64,000 bases of DNA from Streptomyces sp. SPB162 (lineage in GTDB: Bacteria; Actinomycetota; Actinomycetes; Streptomycetales; Streptomycetaceae), in NCBI RefSeq assembly GCF_029504575.1, contig NZ_JAQFII010000001.1, forward strand, positions 5,153,001 to 5,217,000, in the 5' to 3' direction. Under the pieces are notes generated by a model. That model was not told the DNA's origin and did not search any database. It saw only the letters and a program-made list of their open reading frames with translations. Positions 7,903 through 16,756 of this stretch are shown piece after piece; within the stretch, counting starts at the first letter, position 1; each line of letters begins with the position of its first letter. The position numbers were made by a program, and so were the translations under genes.

Positions 7903-8100
7903 GTGGACCAGAAGACTCAGCACAACCGGGTCGGGACTGCCCAGACGACGACGTGCGCGCGCTGCGGCGCCGTCGAGGACGGTCTGCCGATCACCTGGAC
8001 CTGCTCCGTGGAGAACAGCCGGCGCGTCTATTTCTGTGACCGGTGCGGCCGGGAGAACCTCCGCAGTATCGAAGGTCGTCTCGACTCCTCCTGGTGGTAG
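7903..8100 (+). CDS. Small zinc-ribbon protein
   Basis: 65 residues from GTG. Two CxxC pairs (TTTCARCGAVEDG and YFCDRCGREN) about 23 residues apart form a probable zinc ribbon. The C-terminus ends DSSWW. No enzymatic domain is present. Such short zinc-ribbon proteins are common and mostly uncharacterised in Streptomyces. It is convergent with the ABC1 kinase gene, with 15 bp between the stops. Confidence 0.65.
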   Translation: MDQKTQHNRVGTAQTTTCARCGAVEDGLPITWTCSVENSRRVYFCDRCGRENLRSIEGRLDSSWW

Positions 8101-8115
8101 CGGACCACAGGACGG

Positions 8116-9465
8116 CTACGCCGACTCCGCCGCCCCACCGGCGTCGAAGCCCGGCAGCCACTCCAGGAGTTCATCGCGCAGCCGCACCGTCGCGCCCAGC
8201 TGGCACAGGACGCCGATGGTGCTCAACGTCACGCGGTGGATCAGCAGATACGACGGCGGCAGGTTCAGCTGCTTGCCCAACTGGTGGGCGGGCGAGCGCG
8301 GATCGGCGATCCGTGCCGCCTGGGCGCGCATCCAGCTGCGGACGAAGGTGAACTCCTCGGATCCGGCCGGCTCGATGATCGGCCGCAGATAGTCCAGCAC
8401 CGCGTCCGGGCGCAGCTTGATCGACGGCCGGACGAATCCCTCCTGCCGCAGCATCGCGTGCACCGAGTCGGCGTCGCCCTCCAGCGCGAGGCGCAGCGCG
8501 GTGCCGATCGGCAGTGGCAGCCCCTCGGGCAGCCGGTCCACCGTCCCGAAGTCCAGCACGCCGAGCCGCCAGCCCGCGGCGGGGCCGTCGTCCACCAGCA
8601 ACCGGAAGTTTCCCGGGTGCGGGTCGGCGTGCAGCAGCCCGGTACGCGCCGGGCCCGCGAACAGGAAGCGCGCCAGCAGCTGGCCGGCCCGGTCGCGTTG
8701 CTCCGGAGTGCCCTTGGCGATCACCTCGGCCATGGGCACGCCGTCCATCCACTCGGTGACCAGGACCTGGTCGGCCTGGTGCACCACCCCGGGCACCAGG
8801 ACGTCGGGATCGCCGGCGAACTCCGTGGCGTGGGCCTGCTGGGCCTGCGCCTCCAGCTCGTAGTCCAGTTCCTCCGAGACCCGGTCGCGCATCTCGGCGA
8901 TGAGCGGCTTGATGTCCATCCCCGGGATCATCGGTCCGAAGAGCCGCGCCACCCGGCCCAGTTGGGCCAGGTCGGAGAGGAGCGCGGCACCGGCGCCCGG
9001 GTACTGCACCTTCACGGCCACCGCCCGGCCGTCGTGCCACACCGCGCGGTGCACCTGGCCGATCGAGGCGGCCGCGGCCGGGGTCTCGTCGAACGTGGTG
9101 AACAGCTCGCGCCAGTCGGCGCCCAACCGCTCGGCGAGCACCTTGCGCACGGTGCTCGCGGGCATCGGCGGCGCGGAGTCCTGCAGCTTGGTGAGGGCGG
9201 CGCGGTACGGACCGGCCACGTCCTCGGGCAGCGCGGCCTCGAACACCGACAGCGCCTGGCCGAACTTCATGGCCCCGCCCTTGAGCTCGCCGAGCACCTT
9301 GAACAGCTGCTCGGCGGTGGCTTCCTGCAGTTCGCTCGCGACGACCTCGGCGGGACGACCGCCCAGTCGCCTGCCCAGCCCGAGTGTGGCGCGGCCCGCG
9401 AACCCCAGGGGGAGCGCGGCCAGTTTCGCGGTGCGAGTCACCGCCTTACGAGGAAGATCAGACAT
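8116..9465 (-). CDS. ABC1/UbiB (AarF) family atypical kinase
   Basis: 449 residues. This protein-kinase-like family has the signature N-terminal helix with a KxGQ motif (MKFGQALSVF), an Ala-rich nucleotide loop (AAAASIGQVHRA), the ion-pair lysine in AVAVKVQYPG, the catalytic loop LLHADPHPGNF and metal motif LDFGTV. UbiB members act in quinone or lipid metabolism. The ATG at 9465 follows AGAGGAG; an upstream in-frame start at 9489 lacks a ribosome site. The gene ends next to the zinc-ribbon gene and is transcribed after the ThiF-like gene. The specific substrate in actinobacteria is unknown. Confidence 0.85.
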   Translation of the reverse strand: MSDLPRKAVTRTAKLAALPLGFAGRATLGLGRRLGGRPAEVVASELQEATAEQLFKVLGELKGGAMKFGQALSVFEAALPEDVAGPYRAALTKLQDSAPPMPASTVRKVLAERLGADWRELFTTFDETPAAAASIGQVHRAVWHDGRAVAVKVQYPGAGAALLSDLAQLGRVARLFGPMIPGMDIKPLIAEMRDRVSEELDYELEAQAQQAHATEFAGDPDVLVPGVVHQADQVLVTEWMDGVPMAEVIAKGTPEQRDRAGQLLARFLFAGPARTGLLHADPHPGNFRLLVDDGPAAGWRLGVLDFGTVDRLPEGLPLPIGTALRLALEGDADSVHAMLRQEGFVRPSIKLRPDAVLDYLRPIIEPAGSEEFTFVRSWMRAQAARIADPRSPAHQLGKQLNLPPSYLLIHRVTLSTIGVLCQLGATVRLRDELLEWLPGFDAGGAAESA

Positions 9466-9485
9466 GCGCTCCTCTTTCCCGTCGG

Positions 9486-10640
9486 TCACCTGGCCATTGT
9501 GCCCCTCCGCACTCGCGGCGCGGCGGGCAGCACCGTTCTCGCGTCACCTCCCGCGCCGCAACCGCATCGGATGTCACCGGGCACCGGCCGTACTTCCATG
9601 GACAGCCGGGCCAGCGCGATCTCCACCCGGGCGCCGGAACTCGGGGGAGCGCCGCCGTCCAGGAAGGCCAACGCATGCGCGGTGGCCAGCCCCGCGACGA
9701 CCGTCGCCAGGGCGATGTCGCAGGCCGGAACCCCGGGCGCCCGCCCGGACCTGAGCTGGGCGAGCATCCGCGGCCAGGCGGGATCCTCGTCCGCCAGCCG
9801 CAGCGCCAGACAGCCCGCACACCCGGTACGGCCCGGAACGACGAGCGGGCCCACTACACCCATGCCCTCGACGACGCCCGTATAAAGGTGCGGGATGCCC
9901 GCTGTGAGCAATCGCTCAGTCTCCCGGGGCTCCGGGGCGTAGGCGGCCAGCCCGTCGCGCGGTGCCACCACGACGAGCGAGAGCCGGGGATCCGCCGGCT
10001 CCCGTCCGGCCCGGGGGCCCCGCCGCCCGAGCGCCGCCGCGCGCGGATCGGGCGCGGCCCGGCGCACCGCCCCGCGGGCCGCCGCGTCCCGCCGCTCCCC
10101 GATGTGCTCGGCCGGGATCCCCGCCGGGCTCACGTCCCACGGCTCCACCCGGCCGCAGTCCAGCACCTCGACCCGGCCGACGCCGGCCGCCGACAGCAGC
10201 GCGGCCACGGCCGCCCCGACCCGGCCCGCGCCGCGCACCCGCACCCGCGCCACCCGCCGGTCCCGCATCCGGCCGGCCGCGCCGCCCGCGCCCGCGTGGA
10301 CGACGGAGAGCGCCGCGAGGTCGGGCCGCAACCGGTCGATGGCCGCCGTCCGATGGCGGACCGCCTCGGAGAGCCGGGCGTGTGCCGTCGCGTCGTCCAG
10401 CACGCCGCCTTCGGCGAGCAGCCCCAGCAGCTGCCGCACCTGCCGCGCGTCCAGCCCCAGTGCCACGGCGTCCCGCGTCAGCGAAGCCGCCCCGCGGGTG
10501 CCGTCCAGCAGATCAAGGAATCCCGCCGCCGCGCCGTCGACCTGGTCGAGGACGACGGCATGGGCCGGATCAATTCCGAACTGAACGCTCTCGCGGTCGC
10601 GCCAACTGCGCCGCATGGCGGTTTTGAGCATGGGACGCAT
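9486..10640 (-). CDS. ThiF/E1-like adenylyltransferase-fold protein
   Basis: 384 residues. The central part has a Rossmann-type segment (RVRVRGAGRVGAAVAALLSA) followed by RVEVLDCGRVEPWDVSPAG, as in the ThiF/MoeB/E1 superfamily, with zinc-type cysteines at CAGCL and in the C-terminal CGCG motif. The N-terminal 100 residues resemble a winged-helix or peptide-clasp extension (FGIDPAHAVVLDQVDG). The catalytic arginine and ATP-binding residues are not all recognisable, so it may not adenylate. Start candidates are 10640 (MRPML) and 10631. It lies 20 bp upstream of the ABC1 kinase gene on the same strand. Confidence 0.65.
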   Translation of the reverse strand: MRPMLKTAMRRSWRDRESVQFGIDPAHAVVLDQVDGAAAGFLDLLDGTRGAASLTRDAVALGLDARQVRQLLGLLAEGGVLDDATAHARLSEAVRHRTAAIDRLRPDLAALSVVHAGAGGAAGRMRDRRVARVRVRGAGRVGAAVAALLSAAGVGRVEVLDCGRVEPWDVSPAGIPAEHIGERRDAAARGAVRRAAPDPRAAALGRRGPRAGREPADPRLSLVVVAPRDGLAAYAPEPRETERLLTAGIPHLYTGVVEGMGVVGPLVVPGRTGCAGCLALRLADEDPAWPRMLAQLRSGRAPGVPACDIALATVVAGLATAHALAFLDGGAPPSSGARVEIALARLSMEVRPVPGDIRCGCGAGGDARTVLPAAPRVRRGTMAR

Positions 10641-10749
10641 GGCCACCCCCGGTAGACGCCGGCGAATCCATTTCAAGATCCGCAGCAGTTCCGCATCGTC
10701 GTTATGCGGCAGTCACAGAATGCACGCGGGTGCCCACAGAGAAGCAGAG

Positions 10750-10758
10750 TTATCCACA
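10750..10758. promoter_or_regulatory. DnaA-box sequence in a divergent promoter region
   Basis: TTATCCACA is followed after two bases by the near-inverted TGTGGGGGATAG, forming an imperfect palindrome in the 223-bp gap between the ThiF-like and metallopeptidase genes. It is the only other perfect classical DnaA box I noticed in the window. Confidence 0.35.
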
Positions 10759-10863
10759 GCCTGTGGGGGATAGTCGTTCAATATGCGCACGAAGCGAGGG
10801 GATTCCCGCGCCAACCGGCCTGGGGACGGGACTTCCCGCACCCCCAGCCGGTAACGTCGGAGC

Positions 10864-11439
10864 GTGTCCGCCGACCCCGCGCATGACCTCTCCCGTCAGC
10901 AGTCCCTCACCTCCCGGACGAGTGAGGTCGAAGTGCGTCGCAGCGCCCGAAGGCGCCGGACTGTCTCGGCCTACCGCGAGGGTGACCGCACCGTGGTCCT
11001 CATTCCGGCCCGGATGTCGGTCGCCGAGGAGCAACGCTGGGTGACGGTGATGCTCGAGAAACTCGCGACGCAGGAGAGCAAGCGGATCCTCGGCGACGAC
11101 GAGCTGTCCAGCCGGGCCGCCCTGCTCTCCGAGCAGTACCTGGACGCCCGCGCCGAACCGGACTCCGTCCGCTGGGTCACCAACCAGAACTCGCGGTGGG
11201 GATCCTGCACCCCCTCCGAGGGCAGCATCCGTCTCTCGCACCGGCTGCAGGGCATGCCCGAGTACGTCATCGACTACGTTCTGCTGCACGAACTCGCGCA
11301 CCTGCTGGTTCCGGGCCACGGCCCGAGCTTCTGGAAGCTGCTGGAGTCGTACCCGAGGACCGAACGGGCCCGCGGGTATCTGGAGGGCGTCGTAGCCGCC
11401 GGCCGGCTGCCGCAGCTGCCGACCGTCCGCGAGGAATAG
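10864..11439 (+). CDS. YgjP-type (M48-like) zinc metallopeptidase
   Basis: 191 residues from GTG. The zinc-binding HELAH motif lies in YVLLHELAHLLVPGHGPSFW, with the third His in PGHGPSFW. The preceding N-Q-N-S-R-W-G-S-C segment is the conserved DUF45/YgjP signature. This family is a minimal gluzincin without membrane anchor and its substrates are not known. It is followed by the TerD-AIM24 gene on the same strand after 70 bp. Confidence 0.8.
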   Translation: MSADPAHDLSRQQSLTSRTSEVEVRRSARRRRTVSAYREGDRTVVLIPARMSVAEEQRWVTVMLEKLATQESKRILGDDELSSRAALLSEQYLDARAEPDSVRWVTNQNSRWGSCTPSEGSIRLSHRLQGMPEYVIDYVLLHELAHLLVPGHGPSFWKLLESYPRTERARGYLEGVVAAGRLPQLPTVREE

Positions 11440-11509
11440 CCGCTGTCGGGGGCAGGGGCTAGCCTGTCGCAACGCACATGCATTTACGGGATGGGGGACG
11501 GTCGTTCGT

Positions 11510-13132
11510 ATGGCCAGGGAATTCCAGCGTGGCCACAAGGCCAAGATCAGTGATCTCACGGCGGGGACGGATCTGTACATCGGTGTGCAGATCGCCGGGC
11601 CCGGCCTGTCGTTCGACATCAGCTGCTTCGGGCTCGACGAGAAGGAGCAGCTGTCCGACGACAGTTACTTCATCTTCTTCAACCAGCCCAAGTCGCCCGA
11701 GGAATCCATCCAGCAACTCGGCGCGCAGGCGGGGGACAGCGAGTCCTTCCGCGTGACGCTCGACCGGATTCCCCCGAAGATCCGCAAACTCTCCTTCACC
11801 GCGACCATCGACGGCAACGGCCAGATGTCGCAGGTGGGCCCCGGATACATCCGGATCGTCGCCGGCGGTGCGGAGGTCGCGCGCTACAGCTTCACCGGCG
11901 CCGAGTTCAGCACCGAGCGCGCGGTGATGCTCGCCGACGTCTACCTCAAGGACGTGTGGCGCTTCGCCGCCGTCGGCCAGGGCTTCGACGGCGGGCTGGA
12001 CGCGCTGCTGCGCAACTTCGGCGGCGAGGTCGCCGAGGAGGCACCGGCCGCCGCGCCGCCGCAGCAGGGCGGCGCCCCCGGCTTCGCCCCGCCGCCCGGC
12101 GGTGCCGCACCCGCCCCCTCGTTCGGCACACCGGCCGGCCCGCCGCAGCCCGCTCCGGCCTTCGGCGCCCCGCCCGGCCCCCCGCAGCCGGCCGCCGCGC
12201 AGGGCTTCACGCCGCCCCCGGGCAACCCGTCGATACACCAGCAGCAGACCATGATCGCGCCGCTGGCGGCCCCGCCGCAGGCTCCCGGCCAGCCGCAGTT
12301 CGGCCAGGTCCCGCCGCCGGGGCCGCCGCCGGGCCAGCAGTTCGGCCAGCCCCCCGGCCCGCCGCAGTACGGGCAGCCGCAGTTCGGCCAGCCGCCGGGC
12401 CAGCCCCAGTTCGGCCAGGTGCCGGGCCAGCCGGCTCCGTACGGCCAGCCGCAGGCCGGCCAGCCGGCCGGCGGGATCTCCGGCGCCCTGCAGAAGTTCC
12501 GCGAGACGCCCACCGGCCAGCGGTGGACGCAGCAGAACAACAAGATGGTGCGGGCCGACCTCTCGCAGGCCGGCGGCCAGCCGGTGCTCGCCCGCCAGGG
12601 CAGCATGGTGCTCTACCAGGGCAAGGTCGAGTACAGCTACAAGGGCGCCGGGTTCGCCGGCCGGATCGTCGGCGGCGCCACCGGCCAGGAGATGCAGCTG
12701 ATGCGCTGCACGGGCCAGGGCCAGGTCTTCTTCGCGGAGAACGGCGCCCATCTGCACCCGATCGAACTCCAGGGCGACGCCATCTGCGTCTCCTCGGAGA
12801 ACGTGCTCGCGTTCGACGAGAGCCTGCAGTACGAGGTGCGCCGGATCGAGGGCCACGGTATCCCCGGCGGCGCGCTCTTCACGATGCAGTTCCAGGGCAC
12901 CGGGACGATCATCGTCAAGACCCACGGCACCCCCGTGGTGCTGCCGGTCACCCCGACCACGTACGCGGACTGCAACGCGATCGTCGCCTGGTCGGCGGCG
13001 TCCCAGGTGATCATCTCCAGCCAGGTCCGGCTGCGCAGGAACGCCTACCCCGGCCACAGCGGAGAGACCGTGAACCTCCAGTTCCGCGGCGCTCCCGGCA
13101 ACTTCATCGTCGTCCAGCCCTACGAGGTGTGA
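11510..13132 (+). CDS. TerD-AIM24 fusion protein with Pro/Gln/Gly-rich linker
   Basis: 540 residues. Residues 1-185 form a TerD domain (calcium-binding stress fold; LSFDISCFGLDEKEQLSDD and the closing YLKDVWRFAAVGQGFDGG are diagnostic). Residues about 190-320 are low complexity with repeated GQPQFGQ and PPGPP. The C-terminal 215 residues are an AIM24-type beta-barrel (Cx9C-less bacterial form) ending GNFIVVQPYEV. TerD proteins belong to tellurite/phage-resistance type stress systems; AIM24 is named from a mitochondrial protein, and its bacterial role is unknown. The next two genes encode stand-alone AIM24 domains, spaced 6 and 16 bp. Confidence 0.85.
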   Translation: MAREFQRGHKAKISDLTAGTDLYIGVQIAGPGLSFDISCFGLDEKEQLSDDSYFIFFNQPKSPEESIQQLGAQAGDSESFRVTLDRIPPKIRKLSFTATIDGNGQMSQVGPGYIRIVAGGAEVARYSFTGAEFSTERAVMLADVYLKDVWRFAAVGQGFDGGLDALLRNFGGEVAEEAPAAAPPQQGGAPGFAPPPGGAAPAPSFGTPAGPPQPAPAFGAPPGPPQPAAAQGFTPPPGNPSIHQQQTMIAPLAAPPQAPGQPQFGQVPPPGPPPGQQFGQPPGPPQYGQPQFGQPPGQPQFGQVPGQPAPYGQPQAGQPAGGISGALQKFRETPTGQRWTQQNNKMVRADLSQAGGQPVLARQGSMVLYQGKVEYSYKGAGFAGRIVGGATGQEMQLMRCTGQGQVFFAENGAHLHPIELQGDAICVSSENVLAFDESLQYEVRRIEGHGIPGGALFTMQFQGTGTIIVKTHGTPVVLPVTPTTYADCNAIVAWSAASQVIISSQVRLRRNAYPGHSGETVNLQFRGAPGNFIVVQPYEV

Positions 13133-13138
13133 CCCGCA

Positions 13139-13822
13139 ATGGACCAGCAGATGATCGCGGGCTACGCACCGGCCCCGGTGACCGCCCGGATGGACACCCA
13201 CGGCTCGGCGATGCTCAAGGTCGCCATGCAGACCGGCCAGGACCTGTTCGCCCGCACGGGCTCGATGGTCGCCTACGAGGGCTTCGTCCAGTACGAGCCC
13301 AACCCGCCCGCCGTCCGGCAGATGGCCTCACAGTGGCTCACCGGTGAGGGCGCGCCGCTGATGAAGTGCACCGGCGACGGCCTGCTCTACCTGGCCGACT
13401 ACGGCGCCGACGTGGTGTGCGTGAACCTCAACAACGAGTCCCTGTCGGTCAACGGCACCAACCTGCTCGCCTTCGACGCGCACCTCCAGTGGGGCGTCGA
13501 GCGGGTCAAGGGGCTCGCCAAGTTCGCCGGGCAGGGCCTGTTCAACGTGGGGGTGAAGGGCACCGGCTGGGTCGCCATCACCTCGCGCGGCACACCGATC
13601 GTCGTCGACTGCGGAAGCGGCGCCGACGAGACCTACGTCGACCCGGACGCACTCGTGGCCTGGTCGTCGGGGCTCAAGATGAAGGCCAAGCGCAGCTTCA
13701 AGGCGTCCTCCCTGATCGGGCGGGGCAGCGGCGAGGCGTTCCAGATCGCGTTCTCCGGCCAGGGCTTCGTCGTCGTACAGCCCAGCGAGGACAGCACAGA
13801 CCGCCTCCGGGCACGGGGCTGA
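13139..13822 (+). CDS. AIM24 family protein (first stand-alone copy)
   Basis: 227 residues. A single AIM24 domain, homologous to the C-terminus of the preceding fusion (LMKCTGDGLLYLADYGADV corresponds to LMRCTGQGQVFFAENGAHL; GQGFVVVQPSED matches the fusion end). No signal peptide or membrane segment. The ATG lies 6 bp after the preceding stop, so it is in an operon. It probably forms a hetero-oligomer with its paralogues; that is inference from paralogy and operon structure. Confidence 0.82.
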   Translation: MDQQMIAGYAPAPVTARMDTHGSAMLKVAMQTGQDLFARTGSMVAYEGFVQYEPNPPAVRQMASQWLTGEGAPLMKCTGDGLLYLADYGADVVCVNLNNESLSVNGTNLLAFDAHLQWGVERVKGLAKFAGQGLFNVGVKGTGWVAITSRGTPIVVDCGSGADETYVDPDALVAWSSGLKMKAKRSFKASSLIGRGSGEAFQIAFSGQGFVVVQPSEDSTDRLRARG

Positions 13823-13838
13823 GGGGGAGCGACCGATT

Positions 13839-14609
13839 ATGCAGAGCCCACTTTTCGCGAACACCGAGGTCCAGTCGAACGACCTCTACGCACTCCAGAA
13901 CCCGTACCTGCTACGGGTCAAGCTGGAGGGCAACTCCGGCCGTGACTGCCTCGCCCGCAAGGGCGCGATGGTCGCCTACCAGGGCATGATCGAATTCGAC
14001 GGCGAGTTCCAGTCGCGCAATCAGGGCGGCGCGCGCATGGCCACCGGCGAGGGCCTGGATCTGATGCGCTGCTCCGGGCAGGGCACGGTGTACCTCGCCA
14101 ACCTGGCCCAGCACATCCACGTCGTGGACGTCGACCATGACGGCCTCACCGTGGACAGCGCCTACGTGCTCGCCCTCGACTCCGGGCTGCACTGGGACGT
14201 GATCGCCGTGGACAGCCAGTTTGGCCTGTCCGGCACCGGCGCCTACAACCTGAACATCTCGGGCCAGGGCAAGGTCGCGCTGATGACCTCGGGCAAGCCG
14301 CTGCTGATGCCGGTCACCCCGGACAAGTACGTCTCCTGCGACGCCGACGCGGTGGTCGCCTGGTCGTCCTCGCTGCGGGTCCAGATGCAGGCGCAGACCA
14401 GCAGTTCCTCGGTCTACCGCCGGCGCGGCAACACCGGAGAGGGCTGGGAGCTCAACTTCGTGGGCCAGGGATACGTCCTGGTGCAGCCCAGCGAGCTGAT
14501 GCCGCCGCAGAACGCGCAGATCGGTCAGGGCCTGCGCGCCCAGTTCGGGGTGGGCCAGCAGGGCGCCCACGCCCAGAACCAGGGCAACATCTGGACCAAC
14601 AACCGCTGA
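13839..14609 (+). CDS. AIM24 family protein (second stand-alone copy)
   Basis: 256 residues. The AIM24 domain covers about residues 5-220 (LMRCSGQGTVYLANLAQHI, ALDSGLHWDV, GQGYVLVQPSEL). The tail after residue 220 is Gln/Asn-rich and ends GNIWTNNR. It is preceded by GAGGGGGAGCG as ribosome site. It closes a three-gene TerD-AIM24/AIM24/AIM24 operon. Confidence 0.82.
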   Translation: MQSPLFANTEVQSNDLYALQNPYLLRVKLEGNSGRDCLARKGAMVAYQGMIEFDGEFQSRNQGGARMATGEGLDLMRCSGQGTVYLANLAQHIHVVDVDHDGLTVDSAYVLALDSGLHWDVIAVDSQFGLSGTGAYNLNISGQGKVALMTSGKPLLMPVTPDKYVSCDADAVVAWSSSLRVQMQAQTSSSSVYRRRGNTGEGWELNFVGQGYVLVQPSELMPPQNAQIGQGLRAQFGVGQQGAHAQNQGNIWTNNR

Positions 14610-14645
14610 GCCGCACACCGCCACGGGCCGTGCCCGCGCGCCGCC

Positions 14646-15173
14646 TCAGAGCAGCGCGCGGGTACGGGCCAGCAGCGTTTCCACCGAGCCGTCGGCGACC
14701 GAGCCGACCTCGTCATAGGCGTACCAGCGCAGGTCCAGCGACTCGTCACTGATCGCCTCGACCGCGCCGGCCGGCGCGATCGCCGCGTACTGCACGTCCA
14801 GGTGCCAGGCGCAGGGCGTCAGGTGCCGGTCCAGGTTCACCGGTCCCGGACGCAGCAGCGTCAGCCCGGGGATGCCGGACTCCTCGGTGGCCTCGCGCAG
14901 CGCGGCGGCCGCCAGTGTGGCGTCCTCCGGCTCGCAGTGGCCGCCCATCTGCAGCCACATCCGCAGCTTCCGGTGCAGCGTCAGCAGCACCCGACCGCTC
15001 GCCGGGTCCACCACCAGCGCGCTGGCGGTGATGTGCCCCGGCTGGGACGCCTTCCACATGCCGTCGGGCGTGCCGTCGAGGTGGTCCAGGTACTCCAGCC
15101 GCAACTTCTCCTGGCCGGGGTCGGGTGCGTCCCACTCCTTCAGGACGCGCACCGCGTCCGCGTGCAGACTCAC
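14646..15173 (-). CDS. NUDIX hydrolase
   Basis: 175 residues from GTG. The Nudix box is MGGHCEPEDATLAAAALREA followed by TEESGI, with the REATEES glutamates intact. The preceding core reads ALVVDPASGRVLLTLHRKLR. It would cleave a nucleoside diphosphate-X substrate not predictable from sequence. The GTG overlaps the TGA of the upstream protease-like gene by 4 bp (GTGA), so translation of the two is coupled. Confidence 0.82.
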   Translation of the reverse strand: MSLHADAVRVLKEWDAPDPGQEKLRLEYLDHLDGTPDGMWKASQPGHITASALVVDPASGRVLLTLHRKLRMWLQMGGHCEPEDATLAAAALREATEESGIPGLTLLRPGPVNLDRHLTPCAWHLDVQYAAIAPAGAVEAISDESLDLRWYAYDEVGSVADGSVETLLARTRALL

Positions 15174-16615
15174 TTGCCCTCGTCGTCCTTGCTCTCGTCG
15201 TTCTCGTCCGCGTCGCCCTTGGCCACGTCGCCCTTGGACAGGCGCTTCTCGGCGGCCTCGCCGAGCATCTTGTCGAGCTCGGAGAAGTCGGCGGTCTCGC
15301 GGTGCACGAAGCCGTCAGGATCGTCCAGGTCCTCGGCGGTGGGCAGCATGTCCGGGTGCTCCCACAGGCCGTCCCGGCCGTCGACGCCGCGGGCGTCGGT
15401 CAGCGAGGCCCACAGCCGGGAGGCGTCGCGCAGCCGGCGCGGGCGCAGCTCCAGGCCGATGAGCGTCGCGAACGTCTGCTCGGCGGGCCCGCCGGTCGCC
15501 CGGCGACGGCGCAGCGTCTCGCGCAGCGCCGCGGCGGACGGCAGGTGCGGGGCCGCGGCGGCGTGCACGACCGCGTCCACCCAGCCCTCGACGAGCGCGA
15601 GCGCCGTCTCCAGCCGGGCCAGGGCCGCCTTCTGCTCGGGGGTGTCCTCGGGCTGGAACATGCCCTGCGCCAGCGCTTCCTGCATGGCCTCGGGGTTCGA
15701 CGGGTCGAGCTGGCCGACCGCGTCCTCCAGCTTCGTCGTGTCGACCTTGATGCCCCGCGCGTATCCCTCCACGGCGCCGAACAGGTGTGCCCGCAGCCAC
15801 GGCACGTGGGCGAAGAGCCGCTGGTGGGCGGCCTCGCGCAGCGCCAGGTACAGCCGCACCTCCTCCTGGGGGACCCCCAGGCCCTCACCGAAGGCCGCGA
15901 TGTTCGCGGGGAGCAGCGCGGACCTGCCGGCCGGGCCCAGCGGGAGGCTCACGTCGGTGGAGCCGACCACCTCACCCGCCAGAGTGCCCAGCGCCTGGCC
16001 GATCTGGCTGCCGAACATCGCTCCGCCCATGGAGCGCATCATCCCGAGCAGCGGCCCGGACATGGCCTGCATCTCCTCGGGCAGGACATCGCCCATGGCG
16101 GCGCCGACCCGCTCCGCGACCGGGTCCACCAGTTCCTTCCACGCCGGCAGGGTCGCCTCGACCCACTCGGCGCGGCTCCACGCCACGGCGCTGCTCGAGC
16201 CGGAGGGCAGCGACGTCGCCCCGTCCAGCCACAGGTCGGCCAGCCGGACGGCCTCGGAGACCCAGCTGCGCTCGGCCGGGCCGACGCTCGCGTCCTTGAC
16301 GCCGTCCGGGGTGCCCTGCGCGACGGTCTGGCGCGCGATGTCCTTGGCCATGTCCCAGTTCACCGGGCCGCCCTCGTACGAGAGCATCTGGCCGAGCTGC
16401 TGGAAGGCGGCACCGAGGTCATTGGGGTTCAGGGAGCCGAACATCGCGGCGAAGGGGTTGTCCCCGCCGGCGCCGCCGAACGGATTCACGCCACCGAAGC
16501 CGAAGGGGTTGTCGGCAGGCCCCTGCCCCGACCCGCCGGCGCCCTGCTTCTTGCCCTCGTCCCCGTCCTCGGGCTCCTCGGGAGGGACGCCGAATCCGAA
16601 TGGGTGGTCGCTCAC
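15170..16615 (-). CDS. Zinc-dependent metalloprotease-like protein (DUF2342)
   Basis: 481 residues. The N-terminus is Gly/Asn/Pro/Phe-rich with repeated NPFGFGG and NPFGG. The core (about 90-430) is the actinobacterial DUF2342 'zinc-dependent metalloprotease, coenzyme F420 biosynthesis-associated' family. The candidate zinc site is LREAAHQRLFAHVPWL, where glutamate and histidine are spaced unlike a classical HEXXH. The C-terminus is a highly charged Lys/Asp/Glu tail. Proteolysis has not, to my knowledge, been widely demonstrated for the family. Coupled by overlap to the downstream NUDIX gene. Confidence 0.75.
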   Translation of the reverse strand: MSDHPFGFGVPPEEPEDGDEGKKQGAGGSGQGPADNPFGFGGVNPFGGAGGDNPFAAMFGSLNPNDLGAAFQQLGQMLSYEGGPVNWDMAKDIARQTVAQGTPDGVKDASVGPAERSWVSEAVRLADLWLDGATSLPSGSSSAVAWSRAEWVEATLPAWKELVDPVAERVGAAMGDVLPEEMQAMSGPLLGMMRSMGGAMFGSQIGQALGTLAGEVVGSTDVSLPLGPAGRSALLPANIAAFGEGLGVPQEEVRLYLALREAAHQRLFAHVPWLRAHLFGAVEGYARGIKVDTTKLEDAVGQLDPSNPEAMQEALAQGMFQPEDTPEQKAALARLETALALVEGWVDAVVHAAAAPHLPSAAALRETLRRRRATGGPAEQTFATLIGLELRPRRLRDASRLWASLTDARGVDGRDGLWEHPDMLPTAEDLDDPDGFVHRETADFSELDKMLGEAAEKRLSKGDVAKGDADENDESKDDEGK

Positions 16616-16756
16616 GGGTTTCCTCGGCTCTATGTGTTGGGGCTGTGTCTGGGGCGGTGTGTTGTGGGCTGTACCTCCAGCCTAGACACCAGTCAGGCAG
16701 GATGGCTGCGTAGCAAGTGCGCACCTCGTACCAGAAACAACCGTGGGAGACACCCG

